Part shown: piece by piece, positions 26,001 to 34,051 of the stretch
Layout of the letters: each line of letters starts with the position of its first letter
How positions within the stretch are numbered: position 1 is the first letter of the stretch
Source: an uncultured Parabacteroides sp.
GTDB taxonomy: Bacteria > Bacteroidota > Bacteroidia > Bacteroidales > Tannerellaceae
Length of the DNA stretch: 41,497 bases
Direction of reading: 5' to 3'
NCBI GenBank assembly: GCA_900541965.1
Contig: UQLN01000038.1
Span: 1 to 41,497, forward strand
Notes under the pieces: model-generated
What the model was told of the DNA's origin: nothing
Seen by the model: the letters and a program-made list of their open reading frames with translations, nothing else
Database searches by the model: none
Made by a program: the position numbers and the translations under genes

Positions 26001-26548
26001 GCAAAATTACAGATGAAGGTGATAAACGTGCGATGGGAAATCCGCGTACTCCGGAAATACAGTTCGGTATACCTATCGGTTTCCAGTATAAAGGCTTTGA
26101 TGTCAGCATGCTGTTTCAGGGAGCAGCAAAGAGCAGCCTGCTATTGACGGGGGCTGCAACATGGGACTTCCCGGCTTATGAACAGGACCAGTTGGGTAAA
26201 GTAAAATCGATGCACCTGAAACGCTGGACGGAAGCAACAGCAGATGAAGCCACCTATCCGCGTCTGACTATCGGAGCTTATGAGAATAATAAAAACGGAG
26301 CAAGCAGCCTGTTTTTATATGATGCTTCGTATCTCCGGTTGAAAAATATGGAAGTGGGGTATACACTTCCGAAAAGTGCAATCCGTTTTGCCGGATTACA
26401 GAATGTACGTTTCTATGTGCAGGGAATGAACCTCCTGACTATTGACGGTTTAAAGAATGTGGATGTAGATCCGGAAACCCAAAAAGGGGATGGTGCCTGG
26501 TATCCGATACAACGTGTATTTAACTTAGGAGTAGATATTACCTATTAA
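23018..26548 (+). CDS. SusC-family TonB-dependent transducer with STN domain
   Basis: A 1176-residue outer-membrane importer and signal transducer. After a long basic leader and signal peptide (about 1-36, ending SIFAN) comes an STN domain (about 42-118; TLKKVLEKVEEQTGVSIIYS), absent from the two SusC proteins at the left of the window. Next are a carboxypeptidase-regulatory-like domain (about 128-205), the box LEEVVVVGYVTQKKATITGS, the plug (NNALAGRMPGLMV, then VDGVERDM) and a beta-barrel ending GVDITY. The STN domain contacts the periplasmic FecR, so ligand binding also induces the locus. The stop is only 7 bp before the susD start. Confidence 0.96.
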   Translation: MKKIGNKQKSPYRKKERWRKVLTIGLCSCMSMSIFANVLKSQVKLSCTNTTLKKVLEKVEEQTGVSIIYSNNVLNDEALVTCHTQNATLEEILRILLENQHCSYKIENEQVVVFSLEKSMQDVKSVAQEGFKVKGKVSDEMGALPGVNIMVKGSMTGVITDVNGNYEIMAPYSKASLVFSYVGYQPKEVPINGQHVLNVDLVEDTKALEEVVVVGYVTQKKATITGSIATITTKDLKQSPTANLNNALAGRMPGLMVNQFSGGEPGVDRADLRIRGLATYGDQSPIVIVDGVERDMSYLAPEEIETFTILKDASATAPYGVRGANGVIIVTTKRGKASEKPSLNFKGSIGTNRPVKFPAYLGSADYAALYNEAMVNSNPNVDPSKLTLFSQESIENFRRAKGDNSDGLGYNWDYFKEAFKTGMQQDYSLSVRGGSERARYYVMANYFSQDGNYKHTDVTEHDTQVHFKRYNFRANVDVDITKDFWVKVDLGARITDRHAPGTTAGRVVAICNTQPPYLPITLPNNGNTENSDYVLNNPYGLLYGDSKHRFNLLGELSRSGYLIDKNTYLNGSFAIGHKLDFVTKGLKIEGSFSYDASEGSWIHRNFDERKDGYAVYSRYATFQPAEGTHGDYYMNHTSYSGKYVKGNPWYDKDETIRNSFSHKPSESKTYYQLKLDYMRSFGKHDVSAMLLVNRSNRTYDNRVAYRYQGMTGRATYAYDNKYLAEFNIGRNGSENFAPGKRYGTFPAGSVGWVISRESVMERTHSWLESLKLRASFGMVGSDKISNSDNDRFAYLQFYQGGSGYSFGINEFGNGYDGLSEGNFANPSLTWEKARKLNVGLDAAFFQGRLTLSVDYFNEHRFDIITSLSDNNKLGFPHVVGKSAPYINSGIVDNQGIDFEIGWTGQIGKEFRYYIKPNFTFARNKIKFMNEVHYNNEWRRNTGKRIDEYFLYEVDHFVRNQEEADRLNAMNNGQGFQPWGKLYPGDVVYKDLNGDGKITDEGDKRAMGNPRTPEIQFGIPIGFQYKGFDVSMLFQGAAKSSLLLTGAATWDFPAYEQDQLGKVKSMHLKRWTEATADEATYPRLTIGAYENNKNGASSLFLYDASYLRLKNMEVGYTLPKSAIRFAGLQNVRFYVQGMNLLTIDGLKNVDVDPETQKGDGAWYPIQRVFNLGVDITY

Positions 26549-26555
26549 CCTTAAA

Positions 26556-28463
26556 ATGAAAACCAGAATGAATAAGATTCTATTATTTGCCGGATTATCC
26601 TCCTGTCTCGCTTTCTTTATTGCATGCGACGACTATCTGGACCGGCAACCGGATGATAAGACAACAGAAGAACAGGTGTTTTCCCGTTATGAAAAGGTGG
26701 AAGCCCTGGTGACCGATTTATATGCTAATAGTAAGTCTGCCAATAGCCCGCTGCTTTTCCTTAAACATTTTAGTATAAGCAGTATCACGGATGAATGTAG
26801 TGCCAGTAGTCATGAAGAGGCTATCCCACATCAGTTTCATGTGGGCAATTATGGAGCTTCCCAAGGTCTGCCGGGCAACAGCGAACAGGGGCAATATTGG
26901 AATGGGATCTATTCCAAAATACGTAAAGCTAATGTCATCTTGGAAGGAGTAGCCAAATATAATACGCCGGACAATCCCCAGGATGGACGGACCGGTGATT
27001 TGAAGAGGCGACTGGGAGAAGTTTATTACTTAAGGGGGTATCTTCATTATTTATTGCTTCGGGAATATGGGGAAATACCCTATGTCAGTCATGTTGTTAA
27101 TCCAGGCGATGATATGGATTTTAAAAAGATATCCGTCCATGATGTCGTAGAAAAGATTTGTGCAGATGCCGATTCGGCTTACTGTCGTGTAGATGGCTGG
27201 AACGGCGGCAATATTTTTGGTCGCGTAGATAAAGGCGCTTGTTTAGGATTGATAGCGATGGTTCGTTGGATGGCTGCTACTCCGCTTTGGAACGGGGGAA
27301 CGCTGTCCGACGATACTCGCCAGTTTAAAGAACAATATACATATGACCCGCAACGTTGGGAGAAAGCCAAACAAGCCGCCAAAGCTGTACTGGATTGTAC
27401 GAAAGATGACGGCTCCATCCGCTACAAACTGTATGAAAAATATGATAAGGATGATTTCAGGGACATCGATGGCAAATCCGATACCAACAATAAAAAAGTG
27501 CAACATCGTTTGTGGCAGATGTTGTTTGATATGGAATCTATCCAGAATGAATGGGTCTGGTTTGTTACGAAAGATAAGGACAGCGGATGGAATGGCGATA
27601 TGATGCCTCCTTCGCAAGGTGGCCATGCGCGGCAGAGACCATTACAGGAACAAGTGGATGAATACGAATATATAGCTCCGGACGGATATGGTTATCCGGT
27701 TTATGCCTCCAGAGCAAAAACGGATGGTTACGATGACGAAAATCCTTATGAAAGCGTACAACGTGACCCTCGTTTTTATCGTGATATCCGCTATCATGGT
27801 TCCTGGTATGGCGGAAGCCAATTGAATACAGCCGAAGGTAATGATGCCGTAAGTGGCAGTTATCTGGATAATGCTTCCCATACCGGATATTATATGCGTA
27901 AATTCTTTAAGGACGGATGGAACCGTAGCATGGGCAGTTATCAGATAAATGGCCCGGCAATCTGGCGTCTTCCCGAATTTATTTATATTTATTCTGAGGC
28001 AGTGAACGAAACGACCGGTCCGAATGCGGAAATTTACGATTTGATAAATGGAGTTCGTGCCCGTTCCTTTATGGCTCCGATGCCTCCGGAAACGAAAACG
28101 AATAAGGAACTGATGAAGGAGTATATACAACGTGAGAGACGCATAGAATTATTTTATGAAAATAACCGTTATTGGTTGAGCCGCCTGTATATGGAACCGG
28201 ATAATGCTGCGGAAATAACGAAAGAAAAAGCATATAGGGATGCGAACAACTGGCCATATCCTAAAACACAACGTTTTTCCCATGGTATGAAACCGGTTGA
28301 AGATCCGAACGGGAAGATTGTCGTAAACGGCAAACGTTATAAAATGATACGTTTTGATGCGAAAGAAGGACGAACTTTCAGCAGTCCCCGCTCATATCTT
28401 TTCCCTATCTTGCAGGAAGAATTGAAACGTTGTCCCACTTTGGTACAAAATCCGGGATGGTAA
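26556..28463 (+). CDS. SusD/RagB-family surface lipoprotein
   Basis: A 635-residue glycan-binding lipoprotein partnering the STN-type SusC upstream. Lipobox FFIAC (Cys24) followed by DDYLDRQPDDKTTEEQVF, the classical SusD start (xDYLDxxP). The helical repeat core shows RRLGEVYYLRGYLHYLLLRE and IRKANVILEG, and the C-terminus has IRLPEF-like WRLPEFIYIYSEAVNE and FPILQEELKR-x-PTLVQNPGW, the family's usual end. It belongs to a different SusD subfamily from the two at the left of the window. An in-frame ATG four codons later would give a tidier signal peptide. A terminator follows. Confidence 0.95.
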   Translation: MKTRMNKILLFAGLSSCLAFFIACDDYLDRQPDDKTTEEQVFSRYEKVEALVTDLYANSKSANSPLLFLKHFSISSITDECSASSHEEAIPHQFHVGNYGASQGLPGNSEQGQYWNGIYSKIRKANVILEGVAKYNTPDNPQDGRTGDLKRRLGEVYYLRGYLHYLLLREYGEIPYVSHVVNPGDDMDFKKISVHDVVEKICADADSAYCRVDGWNGGNIFGRVDKGACLGLIAMVRWMAATPLWNGGTLSDDTRQFKEQYTYDPQRWEKAKQAAKAVLDCTKDDGSIRYKLYEKYDKDDFRDIDGKSDTNNKKVQHRLWQMLFDMESIQNEWVWFVTKDKDSGWNGDMMPPSQGGHARQRPLQEQVDEYEYIAPDGYGYPVYASRAKTDGYDDENPYESVQRDPRFYRDIRYHGSWYGGSQLNTAEGNDAVSGSYLDNASHTGYYMRKFFKDGWNRSMGSYQINGPAIWRLPEFIYIYSEAVNETTGPNAEIYDLINGVRARSFMAPMPPETKTNKELMKEYIQRERRIELFYENNRYWLSRLYMEPDNAAEITKEKAYRDANNWPYPKTQRFSHGMKPVEDPNGKIVVNGKRYKMIRFDAKEGRTFSSPRSYLFPILQEELKRCPTLVQNPGW

Positions 28464-28492
28464 TTTGACGGAGATTGTATAAATTCGGAATT

Positions 28493-28532
28493 AAAAGAGG
28501 CGCAATGACTTTGTTTGTTGCGTCTCTTTTTC
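28493..28532 (+). terminator. Rho-independent terminator after the SusCD cassette
   Basis: AAAAGAGGCGCAA pairs with TTGCGTCTCTTTT (one G:U) and is followed by further T. The promoter of the next gene is embedded in it. Confidence 0.85.
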
Positions 28533-28541
28533 GTATTTTTG
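28510..28541 (+). promoter_or_regulatory. Full-consensus promoter for the GH92 gene
   Basis: TTTG at 28510-28513, a 20-bp spacer, then TATTTTTG at 28534-28541: both Bacteroidetes elements at the standard spacing, with a predicted start near 28548, 16 bp before the ATG. It is the best promoter in the window and overlaps the terminator of the preceding operon. Confidence 0.75.
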
Positions 28542-28563
28542 TTCAAAACTAAACCAATTAAAC

Positions 28564-30765
28564 ATGAGGCACATGTCTTTATTGGCGGTCTCCTTGCTGG
28601 CTTTGGCAGCCTGCACGCCTGAAAAACAACAGGAGGCGGATTATACACAGTATGTAAATCCTTTTATCGGAACCGATTTTACAGGTAATACCTATCCGGG
28701 AGCACAAGTTCCGTTTGGTATGGTACAGCTGAGTCCGGATAATGGACTTCCCGGATGGGATCGTATTTCCGGTTATTTTTATCCTGATTCGACTATTGCA
28801 GGATTTAGCCATACTCATCTTTCAGGGACAGGGGCAGGCGATTTATATGATATATCATTTATGCCGGTAACGCGCCCTTATAAAGAAGCTCCGGCTCCGT
28901 TAGGCATCTATTCTTCATTTTCTCATAATGAAGAAGCCGCATCTGCCGGTTATTACCGTGTGTTGTTGAAGGATTATAATATCAACGTGGAACTGACGGC
29001 TACGGAACGTTGCGGTATTCAACGGTATACATTCCCGAAAGCGGAGTCTTCCGTATTCCTGAACCTGAAGAAGGCGATGAACTGGGATTTCACAACGGAT
29101 TCTTATATAGAAGTGCTCGACTCGGTAACTATCCGGGGCTACCGTTTCTCCGACGGGTGGGCGAAAGACCAGCATGTCTATTTTAAAACACGCTTTTCCA
29201 AACCGTTTGTAGCCTGTCATATGGATACAACGGCAATTAATACGAAAGAGAAGGGACGTATCGGCACTGCTTATATCGCCCGTTTCGATTTCAATACGGA
29301 GAAAGATGAAGAGATACTTGTTACTACTGCTATTTCTGGAGTGAGTATGGATGGTGCCGCACAGAACCTGCAGGCGGAAGCTCCGAAAAATGATTTTGAT
29401 TTGTATCACCGGCAGGCTGTGGCTAATTGGAATAAACAACTTTCAAAGATTGAAGTGAAAAGCCCGGTTACCGATGATTTGGTGAATTTCTATACGGCTA
29501 TGTATCATTCGATGCTTGCCCCGACTATTTACAGTGATGTGGATAATTCGTATTATGGACCGGATAAGAAAGCGCATAAGACGGATGGCTGGGTGAATTA
29601 TTCCACCTTCTCTCTTTGGGATACTTATCGTGCTGCACATCCGCTATTTACTTATACACAGCCGGAACGTGCCAACGATATGGTAAAATCATTTCTTGCC
29701 TTTTATGAACAGAACGGACGTTTGCCGGTATGGAATTTCTATGGAGTGGAAACGGATATGATGATTGGATATCACTCTATACCTGTAATTGTAGATGCCT
29801 ATCTGAAAGGTATTGGCAGCTTTGATGCGGAAAGGGCATTAGCGGCTTGTGTGGCTACGGCCAATATTGACGATTACCGGGGTATTGGTTTGTATAAGAA
29901 GTTAGGATATGTTCCTTCTGACGAACATTGGTCTTTGTCCAAGACTCTGGAATATGCTTATGATGATTATTGTATTGCACGCATGGCAGAGAAGATGGGC
30001 AAAAAGGAATTGGCAGATGAATTCTATAAACGTTCACAGAACTACCGGAACGCCTATAATCCTGTAACTTCTTTTATGCAGCCTCGTAATAAAAAAGGTG
30101 AATTTGCATCTAATTTCAGTCCGGATGATTATACGGAAGATATTTGTGAAAGTAATGGCTGGCAATATTTCTGGTCTGTACCGCAAGATTTGGATGGTTT
30201 GATTTCGCTGGTAGGAGGAAAGGAACGCTTTACCCAAAAACTGGACAGCATGTTTACTTATGTACCTCATACAGATGAAGAACTTCCAATCTTCAGCACC
30301 GGAATGATCGGACAATATGCACATGGTAATGAACCGAGCCATCATGTCATTTATTTATATAATAAAGTGGGGCAGCCCTGGAAAGCCCAGCAATATGTAG
30401 CGGAAGTCCTTCATGAATTATATAAGAATGATCCGGCAGGTCTTTGTGGTAATGAAGACTGCGGACAGATGTCTGCGTGGTATGTATTCAGTGCAATGGG
30501 CTTTTATCCGGTAGATCCGGTAAGCGGCCAGTATGAAATAGGAACTCCGCTCTTCCCGGAAGTCAAGATGCATTTGAATAATGGCAAAGTCTTTACGATT
30601 CTTGCTCCGGCTGTCAGTCATGAAAATATTTATATCCAGTCTGTGAAGTTAAATGGTAAACCTTACGACAAGAGTTATATTACTCACGAACAAATAATGA
30701 ATGGTGATACATTCGAGTTTGAAATGGGCAATAAACCGGGGCCGGTTTGGTATACGAATAAATAG
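28564..30765 (+). CDS. GH92 exo-acting alpha-mannosidase lipoprotein
   Basis: A 733-residue calcium-dependent inverting exo-alpha-mannosidase, family GH92, many of which remove alpha-1,2-mannose from high-mannose N-glycan or mannan. The leader ends in a lipobox (LALAAC, Cys16), so it is a lipoprotein. Family landmarks are YVNPFIGTDFTGNTYPGA with PFGMVQLSPDNG at the N-terminus, SLWDTYRAAHPLFT, the NEPSHH(VI)YLYN stretch and GNEDCGQMSAWYVFSAMGFYP near the end, which includes catalytic acid and calcium-binding regions. Length is normal. It sits immediately after the SusD gene but has its own consensus promoter, so it can be expressed apart from the sigma-controlled operon. It may work with the GH38 enzyme on one mannose-rich glycan. 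Confidence 0.96.
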   Translation: MRHMSLLAVSLLALAACTPEKQQEADYTQYVNPFIGTDFTGNTYPGAQVPFGMVQLSPDNGLPGWDRISGYFYPDSTIAGFSHTHLSGTGAGDLYDISFMPVTRPYKEAPAPLGIYSSFSHNEEAASAGYYRVLLKDYNINVELTATERCGIQRYTFPKAESSVFLNLKKAMNWDFTTDSYIEVLDSVTIRGYRFSDGWAKDQHVYFKTRFSKPFVACHMDTTAINTKEKGRIGTAYIARFDFNTEKDEEILVTTAISGVSMDGAAQNLQAEAPKNDFDLYHRQAVANWNKQLSKIEVKSPVTDDLVNFYTAMYHSMLAPTIYSDVDNSYYGPDKKAHKTDGWVNYSTFSLWDTYRAAHPLFTYTQPERANDMVKSFLAFYEQNGRLPVWNFYGVETDMMIGYHSIPVIVDAYLKGIGSFDAERALAACVATANIDDYRGIGLYKKLGYVPSDEHWSLSKTLEYAYDDYCIARMAEKMGKKELADEFYKRSQNYRNAYNPVTSFMQPRNKKGEFASNFSPDDYTEDICESNGWQYFWSVPQDLDGLISLVGGKERFTQKLDSMFTYVPHTDEELPIFSTGMIGQYAHGNEPSHHVIYLYNKVGQPWKAQQYVAEVLHELYKNDPAGLCGNEDCGQMSAWYVFSAMGFYPVDPVSGQYEIGTPLFPEVKMHLNNGKVFTILAPAVSHENIYIQSVKLNGKPYDKSYITHEQIMNGDTFEFEMGNKPGPVWYTNK

Positions 30766-30776
30766 AAAGTGTGTCG

Positions 30777-30813
30777 GGAGGATATTGTAAAACAAACTTT
30801 TGCAATATCCTCC
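30777..30813 (+). terminator. Long hairpin between GH92 and asparaginase genes
   Basis: GGAGGATATTGTAAAA pairs with TTTTGCAATATCCTCC (one non-Watson-Crick pair) around a 5-nt loop. The stem is strong but is followed only by TTATAG, so it may act as a partial terminator or an mRNA 3' stabiliser rather than a full stop. Confidence 0.6.
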
Positions 30814-30846
30814 TTATAGTATATATCCTTATTAATTACTTATATT

Positions 30847-31839
30847 ATGATAAAACAACTACTTTTCAGTGCGGCATTTCTGCTTTGCGCTTCTGCTTTC
30901 TCATCTGCTCAAAACCGGGAATATGTTATTGTAGTACATGGTGGTGCCGGTAATATGGGACAACTCCAAGAGGATCCGGTTAAATCGGCCCTGTATTATT
31001 CAGCATTAGACAGTGCTTTAATGATTGGAGACCGTATTTTGGCCTCCGGTGGTGAAGGACCCCAGGTTGTAATGGCTGTAATCAATTATTTTGAAAGTAA
31101 TTCGCTTTTCAATGCAGGAAAAGGAGCAACTTGTACGGCTGAGGGGACATTTGAATTGGATGCTTCTATTATGGAAGGTAAGGATTTGTCGGCTGGTGCT
31201 GTTGCTGGAGTAAAGACTGTAAAACATCCGATTAATGCGGCATATGCAGTAAAGACAAAGACTGCCCATGTGATGTTGAGTGGAACCGGAGCAGATGCTT
31301 TTGCTGCAGAGCAAGGGTTGGAGTTGGTGGATAATATGTATTTTGCTACTCCTAAAACAATGAAATGGATAGAAAAACTAAAACAGGAAAGTAAGAAAAA
31401 TGGAACGGTAGGCTGTGTTGTTTTGGATAAACAAGGAAATCTGACTGCTGGAACCAGTACCGGCGGAATGTTTAAAAAGAAATGGGGCCGTATCGGAGAT
31501 TCGCCTGTAATAGGTGCAGGTACTTATGCGGATAATAATAGTTGTGCTGTGTCCTGTACCGGACATGGTGAATATTTTATTCGTCATGCTGTGGCTTTTA
31601 ATGTTTGTGCCCGTTATAAATATCTGAAAGAACCGGTAGGGAAAGCTGCCGATTATATTATTCATACCGAACTGAATACAAATGCAGGCAATGGAGGTCT
31701 AATTGCTGTAGATAAGGAAGGGAATATCGCTATGCCATTCAATAGTACCGGGATGTTCCGTGGTTATTTATATAAAGAAAAAGGAACAGGTAAAACTGAA
31801 AAGAAAGTTGGAATAGGAGATAAGATGGTGGCATTTTAG
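30847..31839 (+). CDS. Exported Ntn-type isoaspartyl peptidase/L-asparaginase
   Basis: A 330-residue N-terminal-nucleophile hydrolase made as a precursor that cleaves itself before a threonine. It has a signal peptide (LLFSAAFLLCASAFSSAQ), the opening VIVVHGGAGNMG, and the cleavage site NGTVGCVVLD, giving Thr187 as the nucleophile. The C-terminal subunit has STGGMFKKKWGRIGDSPVIG and NGGLIAVD, as in plant-type asparaginases. GTVG at the nucleophile resembles isoaspartyl peptidases (E. coli IaaA) more than glycosylasparaginases (DTIG). Being exported and next to mannosidases, a role in releasing GlcNAc-linked or modified Asn from glycopeptides is possible but not shown. It follows GH92 by 81 bp in the same direction. 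Confidence 0.9.
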   Translation: MIKQLLFSAAFLLCASAFSSAQNREYVIVVHGGAGNMGQLQEDPVKSALYYSALDSALMIGDRILASGGEGPQVVMAVINYFESNSLFNAGKGATCTAEGTFELDASIMEGKDLSAGAVAGVKTVKHPINAAYAVKTKTAHVMLSGTGADAFAAEQGLELVDNMYFATPKTMKWIEKLKQESKKNGTVGCVVLDKQGNLTAGTSTGGMFKKKWGRIGDSPVIGAGTYADNNSCAVSCTGHGEYFIRHAVAFNVCARYKYLKEPVGKAADYIIHTELNTNAGNGGLIAVDKEGNIAMPFNSTGMFRGYLYKEKGTGKTEKKVGIGDKMVAF

Positions 31840-31893
31840 TTTTCTGTAGGATATCCGTTCTTTGATAGGGTAGTAATCAGGTATTTTTATATA

Positions 31894-31942
31894 GTTGTCG
31901 ATCGCCCGTTCTTTTTATAGTATTGGAGGTCGACAACTTTTT
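31894..31942 (+). terminator. Terminator after the asparaginase gene
   Basis: GTTGTCGATC pairs with GGTCGACAAC (one G:U) across a 24-nt loop, followed by TTTTT. Confidence 0.6.
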
Positions 31943-32013
31943 GGGGAATAAAATCTTAATGTGAAATGAATAAGTTGTTAATAATCAGTAATGAATGAAG
32001 GCCTAATAGAGGG

Positions 32014-32303
32014 CTTTTAATTGTACCGACTGGAATTTAAATGCGGTTTTCAAAGCTGCGATAACTTCTGTTTTGGTACTTTTAATTGTACCGACTGGAA
32101 TTTAAATTTTATAGGCTATATACTTTTACATCAAAGAATTTAAACTTTTAATTGTACCGACTGGAATTTAAATTACACAAGATTAGGGTTAAGACCAGCT
32201 TGCCTAAGACTTTTAATTGTACCGACTGGAATTTAAATTAGTCACGTTTTAGTTGAGGGAAGTCTTGGAATCCTTTTTTAATCGAACCATTTGGAATTAT
32301 TTG
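32014..32303 (+). CRISPR. Small CRISPR array, four identical 29-bp repeats plus degenerate terminal repeat
   Basis: Identical 29-bp repeats at 32014-32042, 32079-32107, 32145-32173 and 32210-32238 (start CTTTTAATTGTACC, end GGAATTTAAAT) are separated by unrelated spacers of 36, 37 and 36 bp. A fifth, diverged copy at 32275-32303 (TTTTAATCGAACC...TTGGAATT) follows after another 36 bp. The decayed last repeat puts the trailer on the right and the leader on the left. The repeat resembles the TTTTAATTGTACC...GGAATTGAAAC repeats I recall from type I-B/III systems, but ends ATTTAAAT. No cas gene lies in the window, so it would depend on Cas proteins elsewhere, or be a relic. Confidence 0.85.
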
Positions 32304-32315
32304 AAGACTTTTTTG

Positions 32316-33137
32316 TTATCTTGTTTTTGATATCCTGTAAAATGAACGGGTGATAAATTGGATTAGTTTGTCCGGTAAAATCCCTTTGCAATAGGCAAAA
32401 GCAACTTGTCCTATCGGACCTGTTTTTGTACGGAAGGCCGGGTGCTTTGTTTTTACCAGTTTGCAGATGGCACGTCCTAATTTATCGGGAGAAGAGCCGT
32501 TCTTTTCTGTATCTTCAATCACTTTCAATGTTTTGGAAAAGAACAACCCATAATCTTCATGTTCAAGTGAAGCAGAAGAGAGATTGCGGTTCGTTGTAAA
32601 ATTTGTTTGGAAATCTCCCGGTTCCACCAAACAGACTTGTATTCCAAAAGGATGAACTTCCATCGCCAATGCTTCACTATATCCTTCGACTGCAAATTTG
32701 GATGCAGCATAAAAACCTTGAAAAGGAACGGCTATAAGTCCACCGATAGAGCTGATATTAATGATTTTTCCTCCTCTTGCTTTTCTCATAAAAGGAAGTA
32801 CGGCATTGCATACATTTACAACTCCTTTGAAGTTCGTATTCATCTGCCAGTCTATTTCGTCCTGCGTTGCCAATTCCAATGCGCCGCTAATACCTACCCC
32901 GGCATTATTGACAACAACGTCTATACGCCCTTCATCTTGTGTAATCCGATTGATTGTTTTTGCAATGGATAAGGTGTCGGTAACATCCATTTTCAGCATA
33001 CGTACATTGCCGGTTTCCAAATTTGTAGCTTTCCGGCTGGTGCCGTATACAATGTGACCTTGTGCTGCCAACATGGTTGCTGTAGTCAGACCGAACCCTG
33101 AGGAAGCACCGGTCACAAGGATAATTTGTTTATGCAT
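32316..33137 (-). CDS. Short-chain dehydrogenase/reductase
   Basis: A 273-residue classical SDR oxidoreductase. The Rossmann motif TGASSGFG (9-16) binds NAD(P); NNAG is at 77-80; the catalytic Ser130, Tyr143 and Lys147 (YAASK) are all present. Arg36 after the second strand (GTSRKA) suggests NADP preference. It lacks a signal peptide. The start lies 22 bp after the end of the esterase gene, so they are probably co-transcribed leftward. The right side of the CRISPR array lies 12 bp after its stop. The substrate is not predictable. Confidence 0.93.
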   Translation of the reverse strand: MHKQIILVTGASSGFGLTTATMLAAQGHIVYGTSRKATNLETGNVRMLKMDVTDTLSIAKTINRITQDEGRIDVVVNNAGVGISGALELATQDEIDWQMNTNFKGVVNVCNAVLPFMRKARGGKIINISSIGGLIAVPFQGFYAASKFAVEGYSEALAMEVHPFGIQVCLVEPGDFQTNFTTNRNLSSASLEHEDYGLFFSKTLKVIEDTEKNGSSPDKLGRAICKLVKTKHPAFRTKTGPIGQVAFAYCKGILPDKLIQFITRSFYRISKTR

Positions 33138-33159
33138 TCATTCTGTTTTTTATAATTTA

Positions 33160-34020
33160 TTAGCTTCTGCTGAATGACAAGCTGACGAATTTCAAGACTT
33201 CCGGCAATGCTGAACGCCAATAGCTCCAGGAATGACCACCGTCGCGTACACGAAATTCGTGAGGAATCTTCTTTCCCTGCATCAATTTATGAACCTGGAA
33301 ATTACCTTCTAATAAATAATCATCGTCTCCACAGTCGATATAATAACGAACTCTCGGTAAGTTGTTTTCATTTGATTCGGATAAGATTTGCAGGACACTG
33401 TTTTTTTTCCAATACTCTAATCCTGGTCCGAATAGCCGGAAGTATAGGTCTTTATGGGAATTACTCTGCCTTGCTTTCATTACGTTATCGTCAAATACGG
33501 CGGCACTCAAAGGTGCACATGCACTGAACATTTCCGGATGATGTAAGCTATATAGGAAAGAACCGTATCCGCCCATCGATAATCCGGCTATAGCCCGGCT
33601 TTCTTTAGTGCTTCGGATACGATACGTTTTTTCCATATAGGGAATTAATTCTTCAAAAAACATATCTTCATATGGTGCTTTTCCATCATACTGGTTGACA
33701 TACCATGTATCCCAAGCGTCAGGCATTACGATAATCATAGGAACAGCCGTTTCATTAGCAATCGCTTTATCTGCAATTGTTTTAACTTGCCCGGACTGAA
33801 CCCAATTCGTTTCATTATCGCTGTATCCATGTAGGAGATACAGTACCGGATAAGTACGTTGTGACGTATTGTAATCTTCCGGTAAATAAATGGAGTAAGC
33901 AACTTTCTTCCCTAATTTGTCACTCTGGAAGGATAAGGATTCCATAACAGTCCCTTGGGCAAATCCTGTAAAGTTTACAAGGAAACACAGGATGAGATAA
34001 AAAAACACTTTGTTTATCAT
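33160..34020 (-). CDS. Exported alpha/beta-hydrolase of the esterase D family
   Basis: A 286-residue secreted esterase. A signal peptide (MINKVFFYLILCFLVNFTGF, then AQ) precedes an esterase D/feruloyl-esterase-like fold: YLLHGYSDNETNW, IVMPDAWDTWYVNQ, the nucleophile motif GLSMGGYGSF (Ser148), an acid in DCGDDDYL and the catalytic His in DGGHSWSYW. Relatives remove acyl groups from polysaccharides or act on small esters. It is 31 bp after the panE-like gene and 22 bp before the SDR gene. No cellulose-binding or other accessory domain is present. Confidence 0.92.
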   Translation of the reverse strand: MINKVFFYLILCFLVNFTGFAQGTVMESLSFQSDKLGKKVAYSIYLPEDYNTSQRTYPVLYLLHGYSDNETNWVQSGQVKTIADKAIANETAVPMIIVMPDAWDTWYVNQYDGKAPYEDMFFEELIPYMEKTYRIRSTKESRAIAGLSMGGYGSFLYSLHHPEMFSACAPLSAAVFDDNVMKARQSNSHKDLYFRLFGPGLEYWKKNSVLQILSESNENNLPRVRYYIDCGDDDYLLEGNFQVHKLMQGKKIPHEFRVRDGGHSWSYWRSALPEVLKFVSLSFSRS

Positions 34021-34051
34021 AAGTATATAGAATTAAAATTGTGATTCTTTT

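Noticed and set aside
32014..32303. Simple tandem repeat instead of a CRISPR array
   Set aside because: The 36-37-bp stretches between repeats are unrelated to each other, while repeats are identical and the last one is degenerate, which is the CRISPR pattern.
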